Source: Hypericum androsaemum (taxonomy: Eukaryota > Streptophyta > Magnoliopsida > Malpighiales > Hypericaceae). Taken from it: DNA of 64,000 bases. Positions within the stretch are counted from its first letter, which is position 1. Each line of letters starts with the position of its first letter. Below the pieces are notes generated by a model. That model had not been told where the DNA came from. It did not search any database and saw only the letters and a list, made by a program, of their open reading frames with translations. The position numbers and the translations under genes are program-made. Location: the NCBI GenBank assembly GCA_963995505.1, contig OZ023190.1, forward strand, positions 19,152,092 through 19,216,091, written 5' to 3'. Positions 20,422-32,500 of this stretch are shown here, piece by piece.

Positions 20422-23400
20422 TCACGTACGTCTGACCTCTTTATTTACTAGTTTATCGTCCACCGGTATGCTTGTATCATCCAGCAACTGGGTTGGCGGT
20501 TCCTCGCCCTTCTTCTGTCTTGCAATCTTTTCTTCCATTATATCTTTGGGGGTCAAAAAGCTCGGCTGGTTGGTAGACGACAGAAGCCTGGCCCACATCC
20601 TGTCCGTTATTACCACCTGGTTCTGTTTCTCAATGATCCTCTGCAAACAAACCGTCTACAGATTATTCCAAGTCCCAAAGAGATGCATTTCCAGCTATAT
20701 TTCGGTGAGTGAAAGGTATAGACTCACATCGAAAGGTATGTAGGTTTGTCTGCCATTGACAAGACCGCTTGTAAAGCCGGTGTAACCAGCCATGGCTCCG
20801 TGCACCGCACTTTGAGCAAGAAGCGTGCAATACACATTATCGGATGCATTACTTGGTATAGCACGAATCATGTATGTGGGATCTGCAGGACACAGAAAAA
20901 ATTCAGACACCAGGTTGAAAAATGGCCAACGGACAAGCTTGCATGGCTTTATTAGTAATACCAACCTATGTATTTGAGATTTATAGGCATTTTCTTCTGC
21001 TTTGAGAAGTGTTCCTGCGCAATACAGAGGAATACAATTAGAGTTTTAACCCAACCGCTGCTTTTAACCCCTCTTCTCATCATCATTGTTGTTCCGAAGA
21101 CTGCATACCTTTATTTTCTGCGACAACCACAGTCCAACATCTTGGAGAAGCTTGTTCCCTGAAGCGTCTTGTTGAGTTGATTGCATCTCAGATAGAAGCT
21201 CCTGCCCAGCACCTTCGGCTATAACAATTACCATGTGTCCATTTTCCTTGAGTCGTCTCTCCACGTATTCGAAAAGGCCACCTTCTCCTTCTAGAAAGAA
21301 GGGTGACTCTGGAATCAAGCAACAGTCTACATCTCGGCTTGCAAGAGTAGCATACATCGCAATGAATCCTGCGAGGGAAAAAAAAACCCAAAATATGATA
21401 AAGGATTTGGCACAAATCTTGATTGTAGCCAATGTTTTCAAGGGCATATTAAAGACTGGAAGCACACTGTTTTACTTTCTTCAAATACAGTAATCGAGTA
21501 CTTGATAGACGCATTGGTGTCTCCTCCAAACTATATCAGGAACTTACCACTGTAGCGTCCCATTAGCTTCACAAGACCAATGCCATTTTCGATGCTTTCA
21601 GCTTCAACATGAGCAGCATTTATTGCACGCTGAGCCTCTTCAACAGCAGTATCAAAGCCAAAGGACTTGTCAATAACCTGTAAAAGGTGACACCTTCAGA
21701 ATGCAACATAAGGTGCATTTGTTAGCAGCAAACAACTGCAGCAGTTCACACAAAAGTGAAGTACCGAAATGTCATTATCGATGGTTTTGGGTATGCCGAC
21801 AACAGCTACTTTGAGGCCTCGTCTCCTGACCTCCTATAAAACGAATCAAAACATCCAATAAGTTGAATGAAACCTAAAACACGATAGTATCATTCAGTTC
21901 AGTCAACAGAGAACTTTGCGAAAACCTGTCGCAGCTCTCGTGCATGGCTTGTTGCATTCTATGACTTTTACCAGCAAGTGCAAAAAGAAGCTAGGAAAAA
22001 GGCAATGGTGTACAACATGCTTGGGGGACTTTTACCTCATAAATGACAGCTGCACCTTTCTGAGTTCCATCACCGCCAATTATGTAGACCTGAACGACCA
22101 AGTTACATATGAATGAGCACCATTGACTGAAGTAAGGGAAATATCCCAGACAAGGAAGAACTTTAATAGTGGTTCTATCCTCAACTTACCTGATTAATTC
22201 CTCTATCCTGAATGCTGTCAACAATCTTCTTTGTATCGTGACCACCTCGTGACGTTCCGAGAATAGTTCCACCTCTTTTGTGAATATCATTCACCACACT
22301 AGGTGTCAAAGTGATTGTATTTCGAGCATAAAATCCCTTGTATCCTCCCTGCAAACCCCAATAGTCATCTTATCAATAGTGGTATCTCAAATTCAGCACA
22401 AACTGGAAAAACGCGATGCCATCTTCAAAGTACATGACTCTAGCATATTAATGTTGATGTAACTCTGATTTTTTAACCCGTGGATACACATAGTATGAGA
22501 GACATGTCAACCCCCCTCAAATCAAATAACAAACTAATATAAGCGCTCGAGCGGAGGTCATGACGATTACTTACATCTATTTTTTCAGGAAAAAAACCCC
22601 TGAATCCCCCCTACAAATGCCATTACCTTTTCATCAATAATGCGGCCATAAATGCAGTGAAAAATATCAGAAGAGAACTGATCAAAGAAAAAAGTCAAAA
22701 GTAGCGAGTTTATTGTGATTCACAGTGTTAGATTCCTTAACTCTACGCAGAAAAGAGGGAGAAGAGGATCGCAGGGGTAAAGTAACTTCCTAAAATTGCC
22801 AGCATCGGCACATCAGAAACATAAATACCAAACATCTGGAGGATATCATATTGATCACTTACATCTATCCCCAATACTCTCTTCACGCCGTACATGTAGT
22901 ACAAGCTGGTAACGATCTCTCTAACCACGGTGTTCAGTCCGGGACAGAGACCTCCGCATGTCACAATAGCAGCCTGAACTTCATCCGACTCAAAATAAAC
23001 CTGTAAGCCATCAACTGTCACAATCAAAACAAGATCACAAAACACAGCTCATTTCGTCAAGTGCAAAGGATCTCAGATGCATATACCTTTTGGCGTGGTC
23101 CAGCACGCCTGAAATGTATCCCTCTGGGACCATCTTTGTGCACCACAACCTAACCAACGCGAAGATAACGAAATCAGCAAGCAAGTTGATCCAAACATTC
23201 AACAGGCGACCTACTTGATCGACCCTCTTTACGAAACGAATAGAAACAAGGCGCATCCTAACGGCTAACCTTTTGTGGGACTGTGTCATCCACATTGACG
23301 AAATACTGCCTGGAAAAAACCGAAAACCGACAGATGAGCAAGCAACCTTAGAGGGAAAAAAAAAGGATTTGGAGAACTAAAAGGGCGGGAAAGGAAAGGA

Positions 23401-24154
23401 AAGCTCACTTGACAACCGAGTAGGCAGGATTATCTTGCAAGGGGTTGGAGAAAGTCTGCAAAATTACGAAAATACCCCAAAACGAATGATCAAACGTTGG
23501 ATTAGCAATAATTCAATTCAATCACTTGACGAAACGTAAAATCCCAATCATCGAAGCCTCTCTCTTAGGTCTGTAAATTAATTAAAAAGAAAAAAGGAAC
23601 ATAATTAATTAATAGAAAAAGAAAGTAGGCATCCGCATCAAGTTCAATACAGTTAGTTCCCACTTGATCGGAGGAGAGACAGATAGATAGTCAACATAAA
23701 TAACCGCCGCCGTATAAAAATACGTAAAGACATTTCTATAACAAATAACACAAAAAGGGAAAAGTTCTTTCCCGTTGGATCGGAGGAGAGATGGAACAGA
23801 AATAATCTCTCACCGTATAAAATACGTAGAGACATTTCTAAACCAGAACAAGAAAGGGAAAATAGTTATACTTACCGGAAGATCGGGTAGGTAATCGGTC
23901 ATGTGAGGGACGTCCTCGAGGACGTAACCGAGCTGGCCGGTCACGATCTTCTTGTCGGCGCCGTTAGAAGACGGCGCGGCACCGTTCTTTTTAACGGAGG
24001 TAGCCATAGCGGAGCGGGAGCGATACGGAGGGAAGCTGACCGAGGGAGGAGGAGGGGCGATGAGTTTGTGGAGGGCAGTAGAGGTGGCTTTGGGGTAATG
24101 AGGAGGTTTCAAAGGGAGAGTGGGCGAGTGGCTGGGAGCGAATATAGAATCCAT
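20422..24154 (-). CDS. PFK3: ATP-dependent 6-phosphofructokinase, plant PFK3-type
   Basis: It phosphorylates fructose 6-phosphate with ATP in glycolysis. Thirteen minus-strand exons: 24154-23876, 23455-23409, 23309-23270, 23149-23087, 23000-22863, 22348-22190, 22089-22036, 21833-21765, 21677-21548, 21368-21109, 21014-20966, 20882-20728, 20640-20422. All joins are in frame, giving 553 residues from the first Met or 504 from the second (ATG at 24007). Key motifs: GGLCPG (about 159-164), GGDGTQ (247-252; the Gly after Asp marks ATP rather than PPi use), PKTIDND (275-281), MGRYSG (322-327), AEGAG (377-381). Residue 283 is Ser where close relatives I recall have Pro (NDIPVIDKS). The 49-residue extension before the second Met is rich in Ser, Pro, His and basic residues with almost no acidic ones, like a plastid transit peptide; cytosolic PFK3 lacks it. 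Isoform naming is by resemblance. Intron 5 holds a cryptic exon (22575-22610). Confidence 0.95.
22575..22610 (-). other. Cryptic 36-nt in-frame exon in PFK intron 5
   Basis: In gene orientation the segment is preceded by ATTTGTAG and followed by GTAAGTAATC, both good splice signals. It is 12 codons long and phase 0 at both ends, matching exons 5 and 6. It encodes [12 protein letters not shown]. The start resembles exon 6 ([10 protein letters not shown]) and its last codons plus donor resemble the end of exon 5 (ATAGAT then GTAAGT). It looks like a relic or alternative copy produced by local duplication. Use in mRNA cannot be judged from sequence. Confidence 0.5.
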
Positions 24155-26529
24155 CCAACGAAGGTGTGGATTTGGGGGCGGTTATTCGGAGGAAGGGCCA
24201 TACTTATAGGGGAGGAGATTAAGGAGGACAAGGACGGGAGGAGGGAACTCTTCTTCTTCTTCTTCGTTTCTTTTCCTTTTGTTCGTTATTTTTGGGGAGA
24301 GAGAGAGAAGGATGTGGTGGCTTGTGTTTTGGGAGTTTGTCCGTGGAACGGAAGGGGGAAGACCTTTATAACAAGGTCTATAGAAACGAGTGGCGGTCGG
24401 TGGTGGTCAGCGACTCGGGTTTGTCTCTGGTTCGGAGCTACTGTAGAGCAGTGGTTTTGGTTTCTAATTAACCATGGGACTTGTTAATACTAAATATGTT
24501 CTTTTTGTAAACGTCGATTAGGACCCACTAAAATGGATATACCGAATGCATTGATTCCCTTCGAATTATCCGGTTACACATTAAGACAATACAATAAAGA
24601 AACATAAGAGATTACATAATAAAATAGTTAGGTGTTCATAGAGTGTATTCGTCGCAATTACGTTCTTTTTAAGTATGTTGTATTACTAAATATGACGATT
24701 GAAATATTTTTTAGATTAAAATTTCAAATCCTAAAAATGCATGGCGATTATTATTAAATAATTCTGTGATTAGATCAATTTAAATTAATCGATTGGGTTG
24801 ATATTTAACCATGAATTTGGTGTATTGCTGTATTCGAATGGGTGGAATCCCCTAGCGACCATGCGCGATTCCTTCGGGAAGAATAATGTATTGCTGTAAT
24901 AATAAATTAATTGTTAACTAGGGAACTTTCCGGGCGAGAGAAGAAAATGGGTCCACTTTCGGACCAACGGGAACGGTTCCACGCGAGGGTAGGCTATTAA
25001 ACAATTTGAATATTTCACATAGAGCATATGATAATTTATGAAGGATACTTTAATTCATGTTGCGGAGGAAAGATATTTCTTTTATTAACTGAAGACGATG
25101 GAATTGGTACGAACGGTAAATCGGGTAGCGAAATTCTAGAAATGTAAGAGGTTCCAATGATTTTACTTTCCCTTTTTTTAATTTTGATTATTGCTTTTAC
25201 ATTTATTTAATGAAGAGAAAATTCAAAGTATGGCAAACTTTTACTTCAAGGTAGGTTACTTGGGCAGCACACAGGACGAGGTGAGTGTGTAATAAAAGAT
25301 GCAAGCTTTGATTCGTTTGACCGATTTCCTAAATTTGACAAATTTTATTTGACCGGTGTTGGGCCGCCGGGGAAAGGATATTCCGAACCCTAGAGTGGCC
25401 GGGGCGCCAACGTTACGTGTCCCTGTTCGTTAATAGCAACTTTTTTTTACCTTCGAAAAGCCAAAAACGTGATATTAATTGGGGCGAGATTTCTAGTATT
25501 TTCTTCATCTTTGTTCGATGAAATAGTATTTTCTTCATCTTTATTACACTAGTCCATGGTCTATGACATCATTAGCCTCCCTCCTATACGTGGGCTATTT
25601 CAGCTATTTATGCCACATTTAAATGTTTGTTTACTTTTGTTATGAAATGGAATTTGGACAAAAATAATGTTGTTCTTATAGTGAGCAGGAGATTTACGGA
25701 AAAAAGGTGCTTCCGTCATGATCTATATTTGACTTCCCAATTCACCTGCTTTGACATTTGAAGTTTCATGTTTTAAATATCGAGTTGCTTGTTAGTTATG
25801 TAACTAACAAAATATAAAATTAATAAATTTATCAAATAGCCGACAAGACAGTAATTGATGTATTATACTTGTGGCGAAACATACGGACCAGCCAAAAAAC
25901 TTGTTTGAGAATAGTCATTGCTAAGTAGTGTTAAATATTATTCTTAAAATTTTGATCTATTTAAATTATTTCTAAAACTTAGAAACGCAAAAGGTCGGGA
26001 ATCAAAATACTATAGACATGAGAATACTTTGCCCATAAAAAAATGTTTCGTTGCGTGGAGATTTTTTAAAAGTTGCAAACAATTTGGAAAGAGCAAGACC
26101 ATTCAAGGTTTCTAGAAGTCGGTAGACTCGAAAATGCGACTCATCCACGGAATTGAGCTCAGCCACCACCGGATCCCCGTGCCGTCACTGCCGTGATCAT
26201 GACGCACGTGACTTCTCACGGTGGTTGGACTCCCTACATAGGTCGGGTGGGACCCACGTGGCGTCCACCTTTTTCGAAGCTTCGTGGGTCCATTGGGCTT
26301 GTCCGTCCACGTTAGACCTTTCAAGCCCAAATACCAACTTCGAGGCTAACCAAATTAACATAGGCTTGATGAGTTTTTTTATTTCCAATTAACAAAACAC
26401 TATGAACTTTTAAATATAATGTCGAAACTAGTGTCCCGTTTATGCACGTTATTCTTTCGATAAATTTGTTACACTTTCAGAATTTAAATTTCGACCATTC
26501 GAAATAAAATTCATGCACATGCATTTTCC
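24155..26529. other. Intergenic between PFK and the Nudix gene; PFK 5' region
   Basis: The first about 150 bp upstream of PFK (24155-24300) is purine/pyrimidine-skewed with a CTT run near 24249-24268, likely leader and core promoter of PFK. The rest is AT-rich with no supported gene. The open frame 23903-24487 is antisense to PFK exon 1 and its promoter. Confidence 0.5.
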
Positions 26530-28430
26530 TTACGCTGCTAATTTGTTCGAAATGTAGGTTGAACTATCAAAATACAGAAAAGATAGGTTCCCATCAAGTT
26601 TGGAGCTCAACTCATGAGCAGTAAATCCCGTGTAACGACCTTGATGTGCAGCGATACAGGCTTCGATGACCCTTCTCGACATATGATCCTCCTCGTAAAA
26701 TTGTTGTCCGATAAATTCATCCAATGCCATCCACTGCGTCAAAATGTAATCAGGAAATAAAATTACAAAAGACTCACACTCGTGGATAAACTAATTATTA
26801 ATTTAGGCTCACGACAAAAAACTATATTAATTTAGACAGGAAATTATATACCTGAGCGGCTTGAATTTCTTTTTCGTCAATTGCGATGTCGTGAGACAAC
26901 GGCTTAAGCATGCACACGAACATCAAATCAGACTTTTCAAAGGCCACAAGATGAGCGTGCCTTGTCGGATTGCAACCAAAGATAGAATTATCAGTGAACT
27001 TCGAATAATATTTATTTTTATTAGTTATGCAAGAAATTGGAAATGGGAGTCCAACCTGAAAGCGACCATCTTCAGGAACATGCTGTCCACCTAGAGAAAT
27101 GAAAACTTGATTATTATCTGACTCGAACTTACATTAGTTGGTGTTAGAAGATACTGAAATCTACAACAAAGTCAACATGAATTCTTACACCGGTTTCTTC
27201 CTTAACTTCTCTCACAACCCCGGAGAACAAATCTTCAGACTGAAATGGAGCAATATGAACTATGATCAACACAAATTCTACGGTAGAAGCAAGTCAGAGA
27301 CTGTATGAAGAAAATATATAAAGGAGAATTTGAACCTTGTTAATGTAACCAGTGGGTATCTTCCACACACCGGAGCAGATGCAGGGGCATTTTTCTTTTA
27401 CCACAAGTACCTTGAGAAATACGGTATTGTAATGGTTAAATAACCAAAACAAAAGGTTATGGAGAAAATAGAGATGCAAATATAAATACCTCGTTTTTGT
27501 CATTAATTATAAATCCTCCAACGCCAATTTGATGGGAAGGGCTAGAAGGGAGCATGCAGGGGCCATCAGGTATCCAATGAGTTAGCATCACATATCCCGG
27601 TTCAGCATGGTGGTAATTGAATCCCTCCTGGAAATAATAATGAAGGTGGTTAGTGTTCGAGTCTTGGAAATGAAGCGGTGCTAAAATCATGCAGTGAGAG
27701 GTTTGTGGTATGGTCTGATCCGAATCTAGATTCATCGACCTACTAAGTGCTCGGGAAGTTAGCTGACCTGGTCAAACAGAAGTTTACCTGGATTGCAATT
27801 GGAACTAGGTCTGCTTGTTCCTCTAATATCTTGAGCCATATCCCTTTCTTCCCCTGCATATGGCACATTAGATGTTATCTAATCAGGCAGGTTTTTTTTT
27901 AAATAACTTTTTCCAGAAGGAATTACATGCACACACAGAAAATGTAGACTTGGACCTTCAGCTTCCAATTGGAGAGGGAAGCCTCGAGAGCAGATGCAAA
28001 AGAATTTGCACTTGATGGCAAGCTGCAAGGATCTATTATGACTCCATCATATTCATCATCCCAACCATCAAGAAACTCCATTGCGAAGCTCGACGATGAA
28101 ATATGCGGCGATACCACTTGCGCCATTCCGCGAAGAGGCGGGTAGCTGAGATTAAAAGCTGAATACATTGCAGATTGTGGACCATCCTTCAAGTGGCCTA
28201 TGCAAACACAACAGAAACATAGCAGACATTCAGCCACCCTTTGAACAATTAATTACATTTGATCACACTTGGTTATATCCACCCTTTGGACAGATTACTA
28301 GGTTTCTTAAATTACCTGTTGTTAAGTTCCGAGTAGCCAACCTTTTTCTCTGCAACACATTTGGGACCTGGGGACTGCAATTCCATGAATTATGCAATAC
28401 CCACTTATGGCTACTCAGAGTTGCAGCCAT
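26530..28430 (-). CDS. NUDT8: Nudix hydrolase, NUDT8-like
   Basis: A member of the plant NUDT2/5-8/10 group that hydrolyses nucleoside-diphosphate derivatives; the precise substrate cannot be read from sequence. Nine minus-strand exons: 28430-28316, 28197-27956, 27853-27788, 27627-27490, 27410-27336, 27239-27189, 27090-27056, 26960-26852, 26733-26530, in frame for 344 residues. The Nudix box is complete and split over two exons: Gly208, five residues, Glu214, seven residues, Arg222-Glu223-Val224, Glu226-Glu227, Gly229-Val230. The N-terminal pre-Nudix domain is present (DEYDGVIIDPCSLP, WKLKGKKGIWLKI, EGFNYHHAEPGYVMLTHWIP). The first about 75 residues are Ser/Thr-rich and basic with few acidic residues, suggesting organelle targeting, as annotated for NUDT8. 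The start at 28430 is the first ATG of an exon-like leader and is the least certain join. It diverges from MPP alpha. Confidence 0.92.
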
Positions 28431-29543
28431 TATCACCACCATATCACCTACAGTGTATATTAATTAAAACTTTGGTATTTAGCTCAGCCTCATGCACTTA
28501 CATTATATAGTCACTTGGATATGACGGAAATGATTCCGAGGAGACCAGACCAGACCAGATCGGACCATACCATCAATAGAGAGAAGGAAAAAAAAAAACA
28601 AGGCGCAGCGCATAAATTAGGGAATAGCATCTTGGATGACAAGTTGGAATTCAGATGGCAAGATGAGAACCTCATTTCCACATCTTGCAAACGAAAGCAG
28701 CAGCGACATACTTGTCCACTTATCCTCCCTCTTAAATGTTCATCAAAAAGCCTAAATTTCTTTTCTCCTTTATTTTTTTCGTTTAAAAAGGAATCAAATA
28801 TTTGAGAAACCGAGACTTAATTGTTCCTTATGCCGTTAAGTTGCAGGGTGTTCCTTAGACTACTACATTTTTTTTTGTCGCATCACGTTCTTGGTTACTT
28901 GATCAACCCAGTTGCCAGTATGTTCTAATTCCCACGAATATTTCCGTCCCCCAACATTCTTTTTCTTGGGTAACGTGTGGACAACATAAGCCACAATTTT
29001 CTTCCCTCTCACCTATGAACATTCTAGTACGAACATGGATTCATCATATTGAGGGTAATCCACCTTTTTTAATTTTGTTTTCATTAAAGATTAATCAAAC
29101 TGTCTTGGTTAATACAAGTAAAAACTACTTTTATGAACTCTAATTATCGTATTTTAGTTGACATTTATTTCCGGAATTAAATATATTTTAGTCGTGATCA
29201 AAATAGTAGCAAAACTCTTATCTTCAAAATTTGAATACAGATGTATCTCTACGTACCCAAAACTTTCAATTAATTATAAATCAGTTGATATTGGTTTCTG
29301 TCGACAACGGATAGAACAGCAAGCCGGATACAATCCTCACTCAATCCTACGGTTCATAATCTGCCACGTGTGTATTAGATCGGATGCCAAATCGCCCGTC
29401 TTCCTCCCCCGGTAGCCAATCGAGAAAATCCGAGGAATACAAGAGAAAAAGAAAATACAAAAAAAAAGCAAGAGCAATTAATTCACTGTCTTGGCTTTCC
29501 CGCTCGTGCCGTTCAATCCAGAAGCTTCCATTCGATCGCAGCC
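28431..29543. promoter_or_regulatory. Divergent promoter region between NUDT8-like and MPP alpha genes
   Basis: 1.1 kb lies between the two start codons, transcribed away from each other. Sequences close to the MPP alpha start (29380-29543) are C/A-rich leader-like. I see no transposon ends here. Shared regulation is possible but not shown. Confidence 0.45.
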
Positions 29544-32500
29544 ATGTACCGAACCGCAGCTTCCCGCCTTCAAGCCCTCAAGGTAACCGCTTCCCGTATC
29601 CACAAACAAACGGCGCCGTTTCTTTTCCTTTCTCGAATTACATTTTTTCCGGAGAGATGGGGTTTCTAATTTCCTACCGGTCAACTCCTAGGGCCGGACG
29701 GGGAACAGGTTTCCCGCGCGATTCGCGAGCTCAGGCGCCTCCGTGACCGCGAAATCCCCTTCCTCCGGTGGCTTGTTTGGCTGGCTAGGCGGCCGGAGCT
29801 CTGCCCCGCCGCCGTTGGACTTCCCGCTCCCCGAAGTGGATCTCCCACCTTCGTTGCCCGATCACGTGGAGCCCGGGAAAACCATCGTCACGCAGCTCCC
29901 TAACGGCGTTAAGATCGCCTCCGAAACCTCTCCGGTACCCCTAATTTTGCCCCCCACTGCGTGTTTCGTTTACGTTTTCCGGTTCGGTATGGGTGTATAG
30001 CTGTTGGGAGTTTTGCGCGTTTGGTGTTTCAGAGCCCAGCCGCTTCGATAGGTATATACGTTGATTCTGGCTCGATCTACGAGACCCCCGAGGTCTTTGG
30101 GGTCTCGCACCTGTTGGAGAAGATGGCATTTAAGACCACGACGAACCGGAGCCACTTGCGTGTTGTTCGCGAGGTGGAGGCCATTGGCGGCATAGTTCAG
30201 GCCTCAGCGTCGAGGGAGCAGATGGGTTATACCTTTGATGCGCTGAAGACTCATGCCCCTGAGATGGTGGAGCTACTTGTTGATACTGTTAGGAACCCTG
30301 CTTTTCTTCATTGGGAGGTTTCTGAGCAGGTGACATCAAATTTACTATAGAATGTGGGTAGACGTGTATTTAGAACTTGATATGGATGAGTAGGGTACTA
30401 AGTTGCATCGGAGTCTGAATCCATGTATGGAGGCAGAATGGCTGGGTTTTATTATCCTCCTGGTAGTTCTTGTCCAGTCATTTTCAGCGCATTTCGTATG
30501 TATGTAGTTTGGATTTTATTGATAGGCTTTATCCTATTTAGTCAGAAGAGTTTAGGATTTTTGCTGACTGAGATGCAGATCCGAAAGTTGGAGGCTGAGA
30601 TAAGTGAAATTTCAAACAACCCTCAAGACTTGCTTTTGGAAGCAGTTCATTCTGCTGGTTTCTCTGGTGCTTTGGCAAATCCTCTGGTAGCCCCACAATC
30701 TGCTTTGAATAGATTGAACAGTACAGTTCTTGAGGAATTTGTTGCTGTAAGTCGCTTCTATCGCTTTGAACTCTTTGTTCTGTTCACTTCCTGTCATTTT
30801 AGGGATGACTTTTCTGTATAGCCTGTTCCTCAGTAGCCACTGAGTCCTTGAACTAAGCTCGGTTCTTGATACCTCAGGAGCACTATACTGCTCCTAGGAT
30901 TGTTCTTGCAGCTTCTGGTGTGGATCACCAAGAACTAGTATCAGTAGCAGAGCCCCTTTTGTCTGACCTACCCCAAGCTCCCAAATTAAGTGCGCCAAAA
31001 TCAGTCTACACTGGAGGTGATTATCGATTCCAAGGTGATTCTGGGGTACGTATCTTGATCTTTTACAATCTTTAAATCTGTCAATCCATATATTCTGTTC
31101 ATTTATCCACAGAGTTTTGTTTGGCCTTCTCTTTCAGGATCAGAGGACTCATTTTGCTCTTGCATTTGAATTTCCTGGCGGCTGGCATTCGGAGAAGGAG
31201 GCCATGACCCTGTCTGTTCTTCAGGTTGCCATTATTTCTTTTTGTACTTGGATTCTCTGCCCTTTCTGGCATGTTTCATAAAGAGTTGAGGTCAGCAACG
31301 AATTATGAGGTTCATTTCATTACAGGTTCTAATGGGAGGTGGTGGATCTTTCTCAACTGGTGGTCCTGGGAAAGGAATGTACTCAAGGCTGTGTAAGTTT
31401 CACTTAGTTGCTTACTATTGAATGATTTGGTGAAGAATAATGAGTTTGGTTCTTGGCTTTGATGATATTGTCATGAAGTAGTCATTCCTACATTTGGCTT
31501 TTGTATATAGATATTATCGAGAACGAGATGGTTTGATGGTGAAGAAGGATTTGTAATTGTGTCATATATAAACTTTGCACTGATTTTATGATTACCCACA
31601 GTGTTTCCTTCAATTAATAACGTAAGGTTCATGCGTAGCACTAGCCTTACATTACTGCCATCCTATTGATATAGTACTTATGTTAGCTCTGATTTGGATC
31701 ATGATAATTCTTTTGTGTGATGGCAGATCTTCGCATCTTGAACGAGTATTCAGAGGTCCAATCTTTCTCAGCGTTCAACAACATATACAATAATACAAGT
31801 ATATTTGGTATCCTGGCCACTACTGTAAGTTCACCCCTCAATTTCTTTTAACATTGCGGAATGTACTTAGTGGATCTCGATAAAACTCTTATTTTCCTTT
31901 TGGAAATGGTATCAACACTTGTTGGCTGATGGAGTTTCTCAAAATTTCCATTAATGACTTCATTACGAATGGCTATCTGGCGTTATGTGTAAAGTTGTGC
32001 TTTAAGTGTGAGCGACAAAGACTAGAATCTTTGTGTTCTATGTTATTTGGACTTGTAGGGGAAACATTACACTGTTATTAGCTGTAGAAAAAATTACTTG
32101 CGGTATTACTATTTACTTGATGATGCTCTGTACCACTTTCAGATTTCACGGGGGAGAAGGTTGCAGACAATTAGTTTAACTAATTTGTTCGATTTTTCTA
32201 CCATATCATTTAGAGTTTGCCTAGATGTTAATGATCTTGGGTGTAATGTTGTCACTGGATGCATAGTACAAATTGAGGATTCAACTGTCATTCCAGTATG
32301 GCCTACTAGCCATCTCTTGAAAATTCTTGTACATGTTGATGCAGGGAACTAATTTTGCTCCAAAGGCGATAGACTTGGCAGTCCGTGAGCTTACTGAAGT
32401 TGCTACCCCTGGTGCAGGTTGATGATATATTAACTCTTTTTGCTGCTTCTCTTCAATTTGTCTGTTCCTAAGAAGTTCTTTGCTTTCTGGATTTACAGTT

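Noticed and set aside
23903..24487. 194-codon plus-strand open frame over the PFK first exon
   Set aside because: Antisense to the PFK N-terminal coding exon and its GC-rich leader; the minus-strand gene explains the region.
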